From positions 1-64,000 of the forward strand of contig NZ_LGED01000180.1 in assembly GCF_001280085.1 (NCBI RefSeq): a DNA stretch of 64,000 nt. Reading direction: 5' to 3'. A program made the translations under genes and the position numbers. Positions 46,614 to 54,935 of the stretch are shown piece after piece; the stretch's first letter is position 1; each line of letters starts with the position of its first letter. Source of the stretch: Saccharothrix sp. NRRL B-16348 (GTDB lineage: Bacteria > Actinomycetota > Actinomycetes > Mycobacteriales > Pseudonocardiaceae). Below the pieces are notes generated by a model. That model made no database searches, was not told the origin of the DNA, and saw only the letters and a program-made list of their open reading frames with translations.

Positions 46614-48877
46614 CCGCGCGCATCAGCCTGCACCCGAAAGCCGAGCATGAGCTGTACAAGCTCGACCGGTCGGTGAAGGGCGTCTTCTTCGACTTCTGTC
46701 ACTTCTTCCGGGACAACCCACACCATCCGAAGTTCGACCTCAAACCCCTCAAGGGCAACGGTCGGGTGTTCCGTGCCAGGATCGACCCGTCGTACCGGGC
46801 ACTGCTCACGAAGGCCGGTGTCGACGAGGCGGGAGTGGAGAGCTGGGTCGTCATCGCAGTTCGTCACCGCAAGCACGTGTACGAGGAGCTGTCGGTTGCG
46901 GTGAACCGGATCACCGGCGAGATCGAGTTCGTGGACCTCTCGATCGTCGGGGACAGCGTCCTTCACCGGGCGGGCATCACGCTGACGCCGGCCGAGCCGG
47001 ACGTCGCCGCAGCGGGGAACACCGAGGGTGAAGCTGTCGCGGTGCCTGACCGTCCAGCGGCGCCACCGTTGCTCACCGGAGTCACCGCGGCGGACCTGCG
47101 TTCCCTTGGTGTCAGCGAGTCGCTCGTCGACCTGGCCCTCCTCGTCACCAGCAGTGAGGAGTTGGATCAGTTGGTCGCCGGAGCACCGCTGCTGTCCAAC
47201 GACATCCTCACCGGCCTGGCCGCGGGCATGACCCTGGACGACGTGCGCCGCGAGATCACCTCCGAGGTCGAGGTCGAGCTGGACGACGACTACGCGGACG
47301 ATTTCGGCGCGGCCTTGGCGCGGACCACCGTCACGACCGTCGACGAAGCCCTGAAGTTCGCCATCGAAGAGGGCGACTTCCGGGCCTGGAAGGTCTTCCT
47401 GCATCCCAGCCAGGCAAAACTGGTCCACCGGCGCTACAACGGCCCGGCCAGGGTGTCCGGCGGCCCAGGCACGGGCAAGACGATCGTCGCCCTGCACCGT
47501 GTGAAGTACTTGGCCGAGCAGTTGCCACCCGGGTCGAACCGTCCCATCCTGCTGACCACCTTCACCAAGAACCTCGCCACGGACCTGCAGGCACGCCTCG
47601 CGTCACTGCTCGAACCCGAGTTGTCGGCACGCGTCGAGGTCGCCCACATCGACCAACTCGCAGCGCGGGTCCTCAGCGAGAACAGCGGTTCCGGTGCGGC
47701 CAAGCAGAGGGTGCACGAAGCGGCGGCGACGACCGTCCTGCGCCAGGTGTTGGCAGAGACGGGCAACGACAACTGGGATGTCGAGTTCCTTTTCGAAGAG
47801 TGGGACCAGGTGGTCCTCGGACAGTCGTTGACCACTCGCAAGGAGTACTTCGAAGCCCGTCGTGCCGGCCGCGGTCGTTCGCTGACTCGCCCCGAGCGCA
47901 ACCAGGTCTGGAAGCTGCTGGAGCAGTTCACCGCACGCCTCGACAAGGAGGGCATCGAAACCTGGGGCCAGGCAGCTGAACGTGCCGCTCGCTTCGAAAG
48001 GGAACGAGCGGCCAGGATCGAGGCGGCCAACGGAACTGGGCAGCAAGATGACAACTCGTGCGGGCGCCACCTCCAGCACCGTTACCGGCACATCGTCGTG
48101 GACGAGGCCCAGGACCTCCGCGCCGCGCACTGGAGGATGTTGCGTGCGATGGCGCCCCCCGCGCCGAATGACTTCTTCATCGCGGGAGACACCCATCAGC
48201 GCATCTACGACCACCAGGTCACGCTCGGCACGGTCGGGGTCAACATTCGCGGTCGGTCGTCCAAGCTGACGTTGAGCTACCGGACCACAGGAGAGATCCT
48301 TGCTCAAGCGGTTGGGATCATCACCTCGGGGCAGGTCGCCTACGACGACCTGGACGACGGAACGGACAACCTTGCAGGGTATCGATCGGTGCTGCGCGGC
48401 CCGATCCCCGAACTGGTTCCCTGTGCCTCCTGGCAGGATGAACTCTCACGACTAGGAGAGGCGCTCGAACAGTGGCGTGAAGAGGTTGCGGTGAGCGACG
48501 ACGGTACCCGGCGCGACGCTCGCGGTAGTCTGGCCGTGTGCGTGGCGGATCGCGAAATGGTTAGCCAGGTCGTCAATCACCTGACGAATGTCGGCATCAC
48601 CTGCGCCGAACTGACAAAAGAGGGCCCAAAAGGTGACGGAGAGGTGCACGTCGGAACGATGCACCGGTTCAAAGGGCTCGAGTACCAGCGACTCGCGATC
48701 GTCGGCGTGCGGAATGGCATTCTTCCACGTAGTCATCGCATCGACGACCCACGTCGCCGGGAACGGGAAGAGCGCAAGGCTCGGTCGTTGCTGTTCGTCG
48801 CCGTGACCCGAGCCAGAGATACGCTACGCATCAGTTGGTATGGACAACCCAGTCCTTATCTGCCGATTGTGCGGTAA
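46610..48877 (+). CDS. RelE-like domain fused to a UvrD/Rep helicase
   Basis: 755 residues; ATG overlaps the upstream stop (ATGA). Residues 1-110 look like a RelE/ParE-superfamily domain (H-P-K-A-E-H-E-L-Y-K-L near the start, F-R-A-R-I-D-P-S-Y-R-A-L-L in the beta sheet). A linker with acidic residues (about 150-270) leads to an SF1 helicase: Walker A G-G-P-G-T-G-K-T near 284-291, V-D-E-A-Q-D-L near 498, H-R-F-K-G-L-E-Y near 682 and V-A-V-T-R-A-R-D-T-L at the end. Last gene of the kinase-helicase-methyltransferase operon. Likely role: DNA unwinding effector; whether the RelE-like part still acts on ribosome-bound mRNA or only binds is unknown. Confidence 0.8.
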   Translation: MTARISLHPKAEHELYKLDRSVKGVFFDFCHFFRDNPHHPKFDLKPLKGNGRVFRARIDPSYRALLTKAGVDEAGVESWVVIAVRHRKHVYEELSVAVNRITGEIEFVDLSIVGDSVLHRAGITLTPAEPDVAAAGNTEGEAVAVPDRPAAPPLLTGVTAADLRSLGVSESLVDLALLVTSSEELDQLVAGAPLLSNDILTGLAAGMTLDDVRREITSEVEVELDDDYADDFGAALARTTVTTVDEALKFAIEEGDFRAWKVFLHPSQAKLVHRRYNGPARVSGGPGTGKTIVALHRVKYLAEQLPPGSNRPILLTTFTKNLATDLQARLASLLEPELSARVEVAHIDQLAARVLSENSGSGAAKQRVHEAAATTVLRQVLAETGNDNWDVEFLFEEWDQVVLGQSLTTRKEYFEARRAGRGRSLTRPERNQVWKLLEQFTARLDKEGIETWGQAAERAARFERERAARIEAANGTGQQDDNSCGRHLQHRYRHIVVDEAQDLRAAHWRMLRAMAPPAPNDFFIAGDTHQRIYDHQVTLGTVGVNIRGRSSKLTLSYRTTGEILAQAVGIITSGQVAYDDLDDGTDNLAGYRSVLRGPIPELVPCASWQDELSRLGEALEQWREEVAVSDDGTRRDARGSLAVCVADREMVSQVVNHLTNVGITCAELTKEGPKGDGEVHVGTMHRFKGLEYQRLAIVGVRNGILPRSHRIDDPRRREREERKARSLLFVAVTRARDTLRISWYGQPSPYLPIVR

Positions 48878-49645
48878 GGCTTGTCTGCAGGTGGCAATTA
48901 CAGGATTGCGCCTGTAGTCGATGTCGGATGTCCGGCCGTTGACCAGCTTGCGGTCGTTATGATGGCGCGCTTGCCAAGACCGACCACTGCAGCAGGAACA
49001 GCCTCCGCCATCCGCCCTGGATGCGTCCAGGGCGGATGACGTACAGGGTCCGCTCGATCCGTTCGATAGTGCGGAGCCAGCGGTGTCAGTGGAATAAGGC
49101 AACGAAGCCGGTGTATTGACCAGGCCTTCTGTAGCCAGTTCAGTCAACTACAGGGCAGATCGAGTGACCGCTGAAGACCAGCCCGCCCCCGATGTGTCAC
49201 CGGCTTGTGGACAAGCGAGTCTGGGATACCAGCGGATCCCTCTACAGCCCTTATAAGCAGGCTCTTCGCCGGTCGGAGGGGGTGGCGCTCTAACAGGATC
49301 CCCAACCTGATCCCCAATGTGATCCCCCGTATGAACCCCCGACGGAAGTCACCGTACGCGCAAGCGATCTTCAAATGTTGCTACATAGAGTGATCGGTCG
49401 AGAGGTTCGCCGCATAGACACAATTCTATGCCAGCGCCGTGCCTACAACACTAGTGCACCGACGATCAAAACTTGATGCGCCACACAAGGAGAGGTGTCA
49501 GCATGATAGCGGGAGCGTCTCCCGAATATGGGGCCAATTATACCGTTTAACTGCTGCACTGGGCCTGCGACAGGCAATGATCCTCGTACAGACAGGGGCC
49601 AGAAACAGGTGTGGCGGGAATCGACGGGCTTGGCTGCCGGTTGGA
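48878..49645. other. Intergenic region without supported genes
   Basis: About 770 bp between the convergent operon ends. Small frames here have no binding site, no similarity and atypical composition. A perfect hairpin sits at 49009-49038. The rest shows nothing I can name. Confidence 0.4.
49009..49038 (+). terminator. 13-bp perfect hairpin after the large operon
   Basis: Arms 49009-49021 and 49026-49038 are exact inverted repeats with a TGCG loop, GC-rich, 131 bases after the UvrD stop. It is the first strong hairpin downstream of the operon and plausibly its terminator; it could also serve the opposite strand. Confidence 0.55.
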
Positions 49646-49924
49646 TCAGGTGCGCGTTGGACGGCGACTTTCGCGGGGCTGCGTCGTCTTCCGGTTGGTG
49701 TCGCGCTGCTGCGGTAGAATGAGGGGGATGCCCTCGGCAAGGCGCCAGGCGGCGTCGCACGCCGCACAGGTAGGCCAGCACCACTGCTGCTTGGTGGGGC
49801 GCACAGCGGGAACGGTCAACTCCACCCCGCACAGCGTGGTCGTCTCCTTGGTCGGTATGGCGTTGTCGCCGATGGCATGACGCTTGCCGTCGTGGGGTTG
49901 CCAGCGGAACGGGCGCGGTCCCAT
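49646..49924 (-). CDS. Small Cys/Trp-rich (zinc-finger-like) protein
   Basis: 92 residues. F-R-W-Q-P near the start, then T-L-C-G and W-C-W-P-T-C-A-A-C-D, a layout found in small actinobacterial proteins annotated as zinc-finger proteins and usually encoded next to an XRE/Scr1-type regulator, as here. The ATG shares one base with the regulator's TGA, so the two are co-translated. Cys residues (C-x4-C-x2-C plus an upstream Cys) could bind one metal ion. Role unknown. Confidence 0.65.
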   Translation of the reverse strand: MGPRPFRWQPHDGKRHAIGDNAIPTKETTTLCGVELTVPAVRPTKQQWCWPTCAACDAAWRLAEGIPLILPQQRDTNRKTTQPRESRRPTRT

Positions 49925-50784
49925 CAGCGGACCCCCTTGTCATAGGCGTCGGCCCAGTGGGCGATCACCTCGCCGGACTGGGTTGCGGGCAGGGCGCGGG
50001 CGTGGAGCTCGCGGAGTCGACGCTGGTGGTGTTCGACGGCGTGGGGGTTGTCCTGAAAGACGGTGGTGATGCCGTTTTCGCTATAGGACAGCGGGCGCAG
50101 TGGTGGGGCGAAGGTGAACAGTGCAGCGTGGTGGCGCAGGGCGGGGTGGGCTGGTGCGGTCATGGGGATGACGTGGACGGTGATGTGAGGCTGACCGGCT
50201 TGCAGGGTGAGGTGGAGCAGTTGGTCGCGCATGACGGCGCGGTTGCCGACGACCAGCCGCAGCGCGGTTTCGTGGACGTAGAGCGTGGTGTTCGGCAGGG
50301 TGCGGCGGTATAGGAGACGGTCCTGACGCGCGACACGCGTGGCAGCCAGATTCTGGTCACCAATCAGCGCGCCGGCGTAGGCCGCGGTCTGGGCAAGGGC
50401 CGGGACGGTGAGCGGTTCGTAGGCGGTGACGCTGTGGGCGAGGTGTTCGTGCAGTGTCAGGGCTGTGAGGGTGTCGGGGCTGCCGTGGTGGGTGCGGGTG
50501 AAGGTGCCGGTGTCGGGCTCGTGGGCGATGGCCATGACGCGATCGCGGGTGGCCTTGTCGGCGACGCAGCGGCCAAGGAGGGTGGCGATCTCCCAAGGGC
50601 TGGTGCCGCGGCTGCCGGTCTCGAGTTTGCTGAGCTTGCCCAGCGACCAGCCCAGGCTCTCGGCGACGACTGCGGAGGACAGGCGAGCGGTGTGGCGGAT
50701 GCGGCGTAGTTCCTCGCCGAGCTCACGGCTGTGAGCGGTACTCAACCTCGTGCTGGCGGGCGACTTCTCGTCGTCGGTGTCCAT
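49924..50784 (-). CDS. XRE regulator with Scr1/DUF5753-type C-terminal domain
   Basis: 286 residues. Helix-turn-helix at about 22-80 (L-G-E-E-L-R-R-I-R-H...S-S-A-V-V-A-E-S-L-G-W-S-L-G-K-L-S-K-L-E-T-G). The remainder matches DUF5753: Y-E-P-L-T-V-P-A-L-A-Q-T, R-Q-D-R-L, and a strand-rich end. Such proteins often pair with a DUF397 or small zinc-finger protein and act as antitoxin-like transcriptional regulators of development or small peptides. Here the small partner is the Cys/Trp-rich gene directly after it. Confidence 0.8.
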   Translation of the reverse strand: MDTDDEKSPASTRLSTAHSRELGEELRRIRHTARLSSAVVAESLGWSLGKLSKLETGSRGTSPWEIATLLGRCVADKATRDRVMAIAHEPDTGTFTRTHHGSPDTLTALTLHEHLAHSVTAYEPLTVPALAQTAAYAGALIGDQNLAATRVARQDRLLYRRTLPNTTLYVHETALRLVVGNRAVMRDQLLHLTLQAGQPHITVHVIPMTAPAHPALRHHAALFTFAPPLRPLSYSENGITTVFQDNPHAVEHHQRRLRELHARALPATQSGEVIAHWADAYDKGVR

Positions 50785-50833
50785 CGACGTTCCTCAGTTG
50801 TACTCGGGGCCGCTACACGGTCGGCGGCGATGA

Positions 50834-51127
50834 TCAAGCTTCGGTCTGGCGTGGTGCAGAACAGGCCGATAAGTCCGACCGAGTCCGGCTGCACACGAGC
50901 GGCATGGCGCGGCCACGTTCGGCGCGCGAGCTTGCGTCGACCCATCCGTCGGATGTCGAGGTCCTGCCGGTGCGTGGAAGGCGAGCGAAGACGAGGCCGA
51001 AGGCAACTTCGAGGACTCGGTCGTGATCGCCGGTGGACAGCAACTCCGGTCGGAATCTGGCCGTCTCCGCGCCATCGAGCATCCGGACACCCGCCCAGTC
51101 GCGCGTCCTGACGAGACCAGCATCCAT
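50834..51127 (-). CDS. Small hypothetical protein upstream of the XRE regulator
   Basis: 97 residues from the ATG preceded by AAAGGGAAGG; an earlier ATG at 51172 lacks such a site. No known family. The N-terminal half (R-D-W-A-G-V-R-M-L-D...F-R-P-E-L-L) looks folded, the C-terminal half less so. It is divergent from the XRE gene at 51259, and the 131 bp between them should carry both promoters. It runs in the same direction as the 50784 regulator, 49 bp away, and may be co-transcribed. Confidence 0.4.
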   Translation of the reverse strand: MDAGLVRTRDWAGVRMLDGAETARFRPELLSTGDHDRVLEVAFGLVFARLPRTGRTSTSDGWVDASSRAERGRAMPLVCSRTRSDLSACSAPRQTEA

Positions 51128-51258
51128 CGCCTTCCCTTTCGACCCGCCGAAATCGGTAGATACGCATTTCAACCAGGACCGGTACGATCAGGGAACAACG
51201 CAAACAGCCGACACGCGGATTTGCCCCTTATTTGCCCCCTAGCGCAGGCGGAGGCGAC

Positions 51259-52659
51259 ATGAGCAACGATGAGCACTCGAACATGACCGAACCGGCTGGT
51301 GTCCGACTTGCCCACGAGATCCGCCGACGCCGCACCGAGGCCCGACTCAGCCAGCCACAACTGGCTCGAATGATCGGCTACACCAGGCAGTACGTATCGC
51401 TGGCCGAACGCCCCAACCACAACCTCCCTTCAGCCGAGATAGTCAGAGCTCTCGATCAAGCCTTGGGAACCGAAGGTGCACTGATCGCACTGCGAGAAGA
51501 AGGAAGGAATGAACAAAAGCGACTTCGCCGACAATCTAGTCGAGCAGTCAACGAACAGCAGAAAATCCTACTAGAAGACCTTTCCGACGTTCGCTATGCA
51601 GACAGCCGCGCACGACTTGACTTTCACTCAGATGACACCTCCGCGCCAGTGCCGACGGGCGATGTGACGCTCTCCTGCGTGAGGACGACAACTGATTGGT
51701 CCGGATTGGCCAAGCTCATCGTTCCAGTCCAGCCTGAGCCTCTTCCTTCGGTGGTCGGCTTGACGGAAGTCGAGGAGGTGCGGGCCGCTGCACGGTCTTT
51801 CGAGGACTGGGACGCTCTCTACGGTGGAGGGCTGGTCCGCACGGCCGTCACCGCGCAACTGCGGTATTGCGCGGACCTGCTGGGCGCACGGTGCTCGGAC
51901 AAGGTCCGCCCAGCCCTGTTCTCGGCCGTGGGGTACCTCGGTCACGTCACCGGGTTCATGGCTTTCGATGCCTACGCCCACGACGACGCGCGTCGCATGT
52001 TCCGCTTCGCCCTGGCGTGCGCCGAGGAGGCAGGGGACTGGCACCTGCGCGCCAAGGTGCTCTCCTCGATGGCACGCCAGGCGATCTGGTGCGGCGATCC
52101 CGACAGTGGGCTGACGTTCACCGAGTTGGCACTGGTGCGTGCCGATCGGTTGACCGCCACCGAGCGGGCCATGCTGCACACCGGTCGTGCCCGCGCGCTG
52201 GCCAAGCTCGCCAAGATGCAGGAGACGGCGAGCGCGGTCGGTGCCGCCGACGAGGAGTTCGGCCACAGCCGCCCGGACGACGATCCGCCGTGGATGCGGT
52301 ACTACGACACCGCGCAACATGCCGGGGATACCGGGCACGCCTTGTGGGACACCGCCGTCCGAGGACACTTCTACGCAGAAGCCCGGGACAGGCTCGCCTC
52401 GGCGGTGACTGGACACGGTGACGAGTTCGCCCGTGCCCGTGCGATCAGCCAGACCAAGCTCGCCTCCCTGGTCATGGCCGTCGGAGATCCGGCGGAAGCC
52501 GCCGTGCTCGGTAGCCTGGCGCTGGACTGGGCGGGCACCGTGAAGTCACGACGCGCTGCGGATGACCTGCGCGATCTTCACCGCTTCGCGCTTGTGCATG
52601 ACAACGTCACGGAGGTGGCCGAGTTGCGGCACCGCATCGGCACAGCGGTGGTCGGATGA
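51259..52659 (+). CDS. XRE regulator with tetratricopeptide-like C-terminal region
   Basis: 466 residues from the ATG with GGAGG 5 bases upstream. Residues 14-70 are an XRE helix-turn-helix (A-H-E-I-R-R-R-R-T-E-A-R-L-S-Q-P-Q-L-A-R-M-I-G-Y). The C-terminal 300 residues are paired helices rich in Ala and Leu, like the TPR-type sensor part of actinobacterial regulators of this kind. Its stop overlaps the start of the phosphotransferase gene (ATGA). Probably regulates that gene or senses a small ligand. Confidence 0.75.
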   Translation: MSNDEHSNMTEPAGVRLAHEIRRRRTEARLSQPQLARMIGYTRQYVSLAERPNHNLPSAEIVRALDQALGTEGALIALREEGRNEQKRLRRQSSRAVNEQQKILLEDLSDVRYADSRARLDFHSDDTSAPVPTGDVTLSCVRTTTDWSGLAKLIVPVQPEPLPSVVGLTEVEEVRAAARSFEDWDALYGGGLVRTAVTAQLRYCADLLGARCSDKVRPALFSAVGYLGHVTGFMAFDAYAHDDARRMFRFALACAEEAGDWHLRAKVLSSMARQAIWCGDPDSGLTFTELALVRADRLTATERAMLHTGRARALAKLAKMQETASAVGAADEEFGHSRPDDDPPWMRYYDTAQHAGDTGHALWDTAVRGHFYAEARDRLASAVTGHGDEFARARAISQTKLASLVMAVGDPAEAAVLGSLALDWAGTVKSRRAADDLRDLHRFALVHDNVTEVAELRHRIGTAVVG

Positions 52660-53555
52660 CCGACGCCCAACAGGAAACCAGCCGTGCGGCCCTCGATAGC
52701 GCCGCCGCGAAGGCGGGCTTGGACACGGCAGGCGCCGCGGTGATCCGGCTCGGGGAGAACGACCTCTACCGGCTGCCCGGATCCCTGGTGGCCAGGGTCG
52801 CGCGCGTCGGGCAAGACGTCGCGGCGGCCAAAGAGGTACAGGTAGCCCGGTGGCTTGAGGACGGCGGCGTGCCGGCCGTACGCGTGCTGCGGGAGGTGGA
52901 ACAACCGGTCGTGGTCGAGGGCAGAGCCGTGACGTTTTGGCACGAACTGCCCCCGCACGAGCCCGGCTCCAGTGACGACGTGGCTGCCGTCCTGCACCGC
53001 TTTCACGCCCTTGCTCTGCCGGAGGACTTCGAACTGCCCGAACTGGACCCATTCGTGCGGCTCGCCGAACGCATCCAGGCCGCGTCCGTGCTGAGCGACG
53101 ACGACCGGGCATGGATATTGAGGCGGCTGGTCGAACTCCAGAACGCCTACGACGCCCTGCCACCCGGCCTACCACGCGCGGTGGTCCACGGCGACGCCTG
53201 GGAAGGCAACGTGGTCCGTACTCGTGATGGCGACGTGGTGCTGCTGGACTTCGAGCGCTGCGCGCTCGGCCCACCGGAGTGGGACCTGGTCTCCACCGCC
53301 GTCTCGCACGTCACCACCGACTGGATGAACACCGCCGAATGGGCCGCCTACAGCAGGGCCTACGGCTTCGACGTCACCACTTGGGCCGGATTTGACATCC
53401 TGCGTGACATCCGCGAACTGCGCATGACCACCATGGCCATCCAAGTAGCAAGCACCAACCCGACACGCTATGCCGACCAGGCCGCACACCGACTCGCCTG
53501 CCTACGCGGTCAACACGGCTCGCGGCCGTGGAACGGCTGGCATGCGGTGCCATGA
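52656..53555 (+). CDS. Aminoglycoside phosphotransferase-family kinase
   Basis: 299 residues. The catalytic loop reads H-G-D-A-W-E-G-N near 178-185 and the metal-binding motif L-L-D-F-E-R near 197; the N-lobe has L-V-A-R-V-A for the nucleotide-binding Lys region (Arg here). In Actinobacteria this family often phosphorylates small molecules other than antibiotics and is frequently encoded after an XRE-TPR regulator, exactly as here, with a 4-bp overlap. Substrate unknown; resistance should not be assumed. Confidence 0.75.
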   Translation: MTDAQQETSRAALDSAAAKAGLDTAGAAVIRLGENDLYRLPGSLVARVARVGQDVAAAKEVQVARWLEDGGVPAVRVLREVEQPVVVEGRAVTFWHELPPHEPGSSDDVAAVLHRFHALALPEDFELPELDPFVRLAERIQAASVLSDDDRAWILRRLVELQNAYDALPPGLPRAVVHGDAWEGNVVRTRDGDVVLLDFERCALGPPEWDLVSTAVSHVTTDWMNTAEWAAYSRAYGFDVTTWAGFDILRDIRELRMTTMAIQVASTNPTRYADQAAHRLACLRGQHGSRPWNGWHAVP

Positions 53556-53793
53556 CACTCACCTGCCACCGCTGAGACAATGCTGTACCCGAGTCATTCT
53601 TCGTCACCCCGAAGACCGAAATTAGTCGCCCAGCACCCCCAACCGGCAAGCACTATGAAATACATGGCGACCGATTCAAATAACTTCACTCGCCCCATAC
53701 CGGATCTTCGACACAAGCGAAATGCGGCAAGTCTCCATTGAGCAGACGTGAGACTTACTGCAGCAGGATTTACCCGTCGGAGGGAAGAGCGGA

Positions 53794-54270
53794 TCATTGA
53801 CTTGGCGGATCTGCCTCAGAGCTTACTGATTGCCGGGCCCAGCCTCGAGCACTGAAGGCCGTAGCGGTGCGGTAGGCGTGGATGCCGGCAGCCGGGTAGT
53901 CGATGAGCCGGTCGGGCAAGGCGTCCAGGGAGAACCAGCGGACCGCGGAGCACTTGTCGGGTTCTCGGTTGGTCGGCGTCCCGGTCCAGTGGCGGGTTTC
54001 GAAGAAGAGGCCGAGGCGGGGTTCGGGACCGGAGCCGTTGACGTGCAAGGTGTGCACCAGGCGCAGGTCCGCGGGGTCGACGTGGACGCCGACTTCCTCC
54101 TTCGCCTCGCGGACAGCAGCATCGAGAACGGACTCTCCCGCGTCGAGCTTGCCTGAGGGCAGGTGCCGCAGGCCGTCGAAGAGCGGGTTGGTGTCGCGGC
54201 GGCGGGTAAGCAGAATGTCGTCGTCGCGGACGAGGAGGACGTGCACGTCGATCAGGTGTCGGTCAGCCAT
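53794..54270 (-). CDS. NUDIX hydrolase
   Basis: 158 residues. The complete NUDIX box is visible at about 40-62: G-K-L-D-A-G-E-S-V-L-D-A-A-V-R-E-A-K-E-E-V-G (G-x5-E-x7-R-E-x2-E-E-x-G). Such enzymes hydrolyse nucleoside diphosphates linked to another group. It begins with a strand suited to (d)NTP-type substrates (I-D-V-H-V-L-L-V). Single gene, no partner overlap. The 238 bp between it and the phosphotransferase stop hold no gene. Confidence 0.85.
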   Translation of the reverse strand: MADRHLIDVHVLLVRDDDILLTRRRDTNPLFDGLRHLPSGKLDAGESVLDAAVREAKEEVGVHVDPADLRLVHTLHVNGSGPEPRLGLFFETRHWTGTPTNREPDKCSAVRWFSLDALPDRLIDYPAAGIHAYRTATAFSARGWARQSVSSEADPPSQ

Positions 54271-54412
54271 GGATCCTCGTCGGTTCTCACGCGGTCTGGA
54301 ACCCGGCGCAGCTTACGAGGTATGTAACTATTCGGATGCGCCCGGTCGCCGACCGTGCGATCCGTGTCGGTCATGTCGCTGATCCAGACACGAACAGAAG
54401 GCGCTGAGCAGC

Positions 54413-54453
54413 GGTTACCAAGCGCGGTACCAGTTCGGTAAGCGGTTGGTACC
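54413..54453 (+). promoter_or_regulatory. Cluster of palindromes upstream of xis
   Basis: GGTTACC (54413), GGTACC (54426) and GGTACC (54448) occur within 41 bases, 135 bases before the excisionase start and 143 bases before the divergent NUDIX start. Spacing of 11 to 22 bases between similar palindromes suits a repressor operator or recombinase-binding site. No direct proof. Confidence 0.35.
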
Positions 54454-54587
54454 CGCCTTACGGGCCGGTCCACACGACCGTTTGGGCGGAAGTCGGCGAA
54501 AAGATCTTGTCGGCGCGTGTCCCCCAACGGTCCTTATTCCGGAGTTAAAGGGTGTCATCGCACCCTCGACCACCTCCGGAGGGCCCC

Positions 54588-54830
54588 GTGCCTCGACACG
54601 ACGCCGACACCCACCGCCTCCTGTACACCCCCGCTGAAGCGGCGGCCCTGCTGGCCCTCCGCGAGTCGTGGCTTCGACGCAAGGCAGGACGCCGGGAGAT
54701 CCCGTGCACCTTCCTCGGCAAGCACCTGCGCTTCTCCAGCGACGACCTCACCTCGATCGCCCAGACAGGCGCCCGACCCGCACGCTCCACACGACCACCC
54801 GCCAGGCACACCAAGTCCTTTCGGAACTAA
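54588..54830 (+). CDS. Excisionase-like helix-turn-helix protein
   Basis: 80 residues from a GTG with CGGAGGG upstream; an ATG at 54552 would add 12. The core reads L-L-Y-T-P-A-E-A-A-A-L-L-A-L-R-E-S-W-L-R-R-K and then R-E-I-P-C-T-F-L-G-K-H-L-R-F-S, the winged-helix pattern of MerR/Xis-type DNA-binding proteins. It ends 105 bp before the integrase gene, the usual xis-int order. It should bend DNA at the attachment site and shift the integrase to excision. Confidence 0.75.
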   Translation: MPRHDADTHRLLYTPAEAAALLALRESWLRRKAGRREIPCTFLGKHLRFSSDDLTSIAQTGARPARSTRPPARHTKSFRN

Positions 54831-54935
54831 CGAAAGTTCTTGTGCCGCAACGCTTGCATTACTCGACCGCAGGAGCGTTCATCCACCTGTCACACCGTGA
54901 CCACCACACCACCACCGAACGAAGGAGCAGCACAC

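Noticed and set aside
49205..49393. 62-codon plus-strand frame
   Set aside because: Low-complexity I-P-N-L-I-P-N-V stretch from a short repeated DNA word; no binding site.
48878..49645. Possible small RNA or anti-defence gene in the long gap
   Set aside because: Only one clean hairpin found, best explained as a terminator.
52656..53555. Antibiotic resistance assignment for the phosphotransferase
   Set aside because: Family motifs alone do not show antibiotic substrate, and the XRE-kinase context is common in non-resistant actinobacteria.
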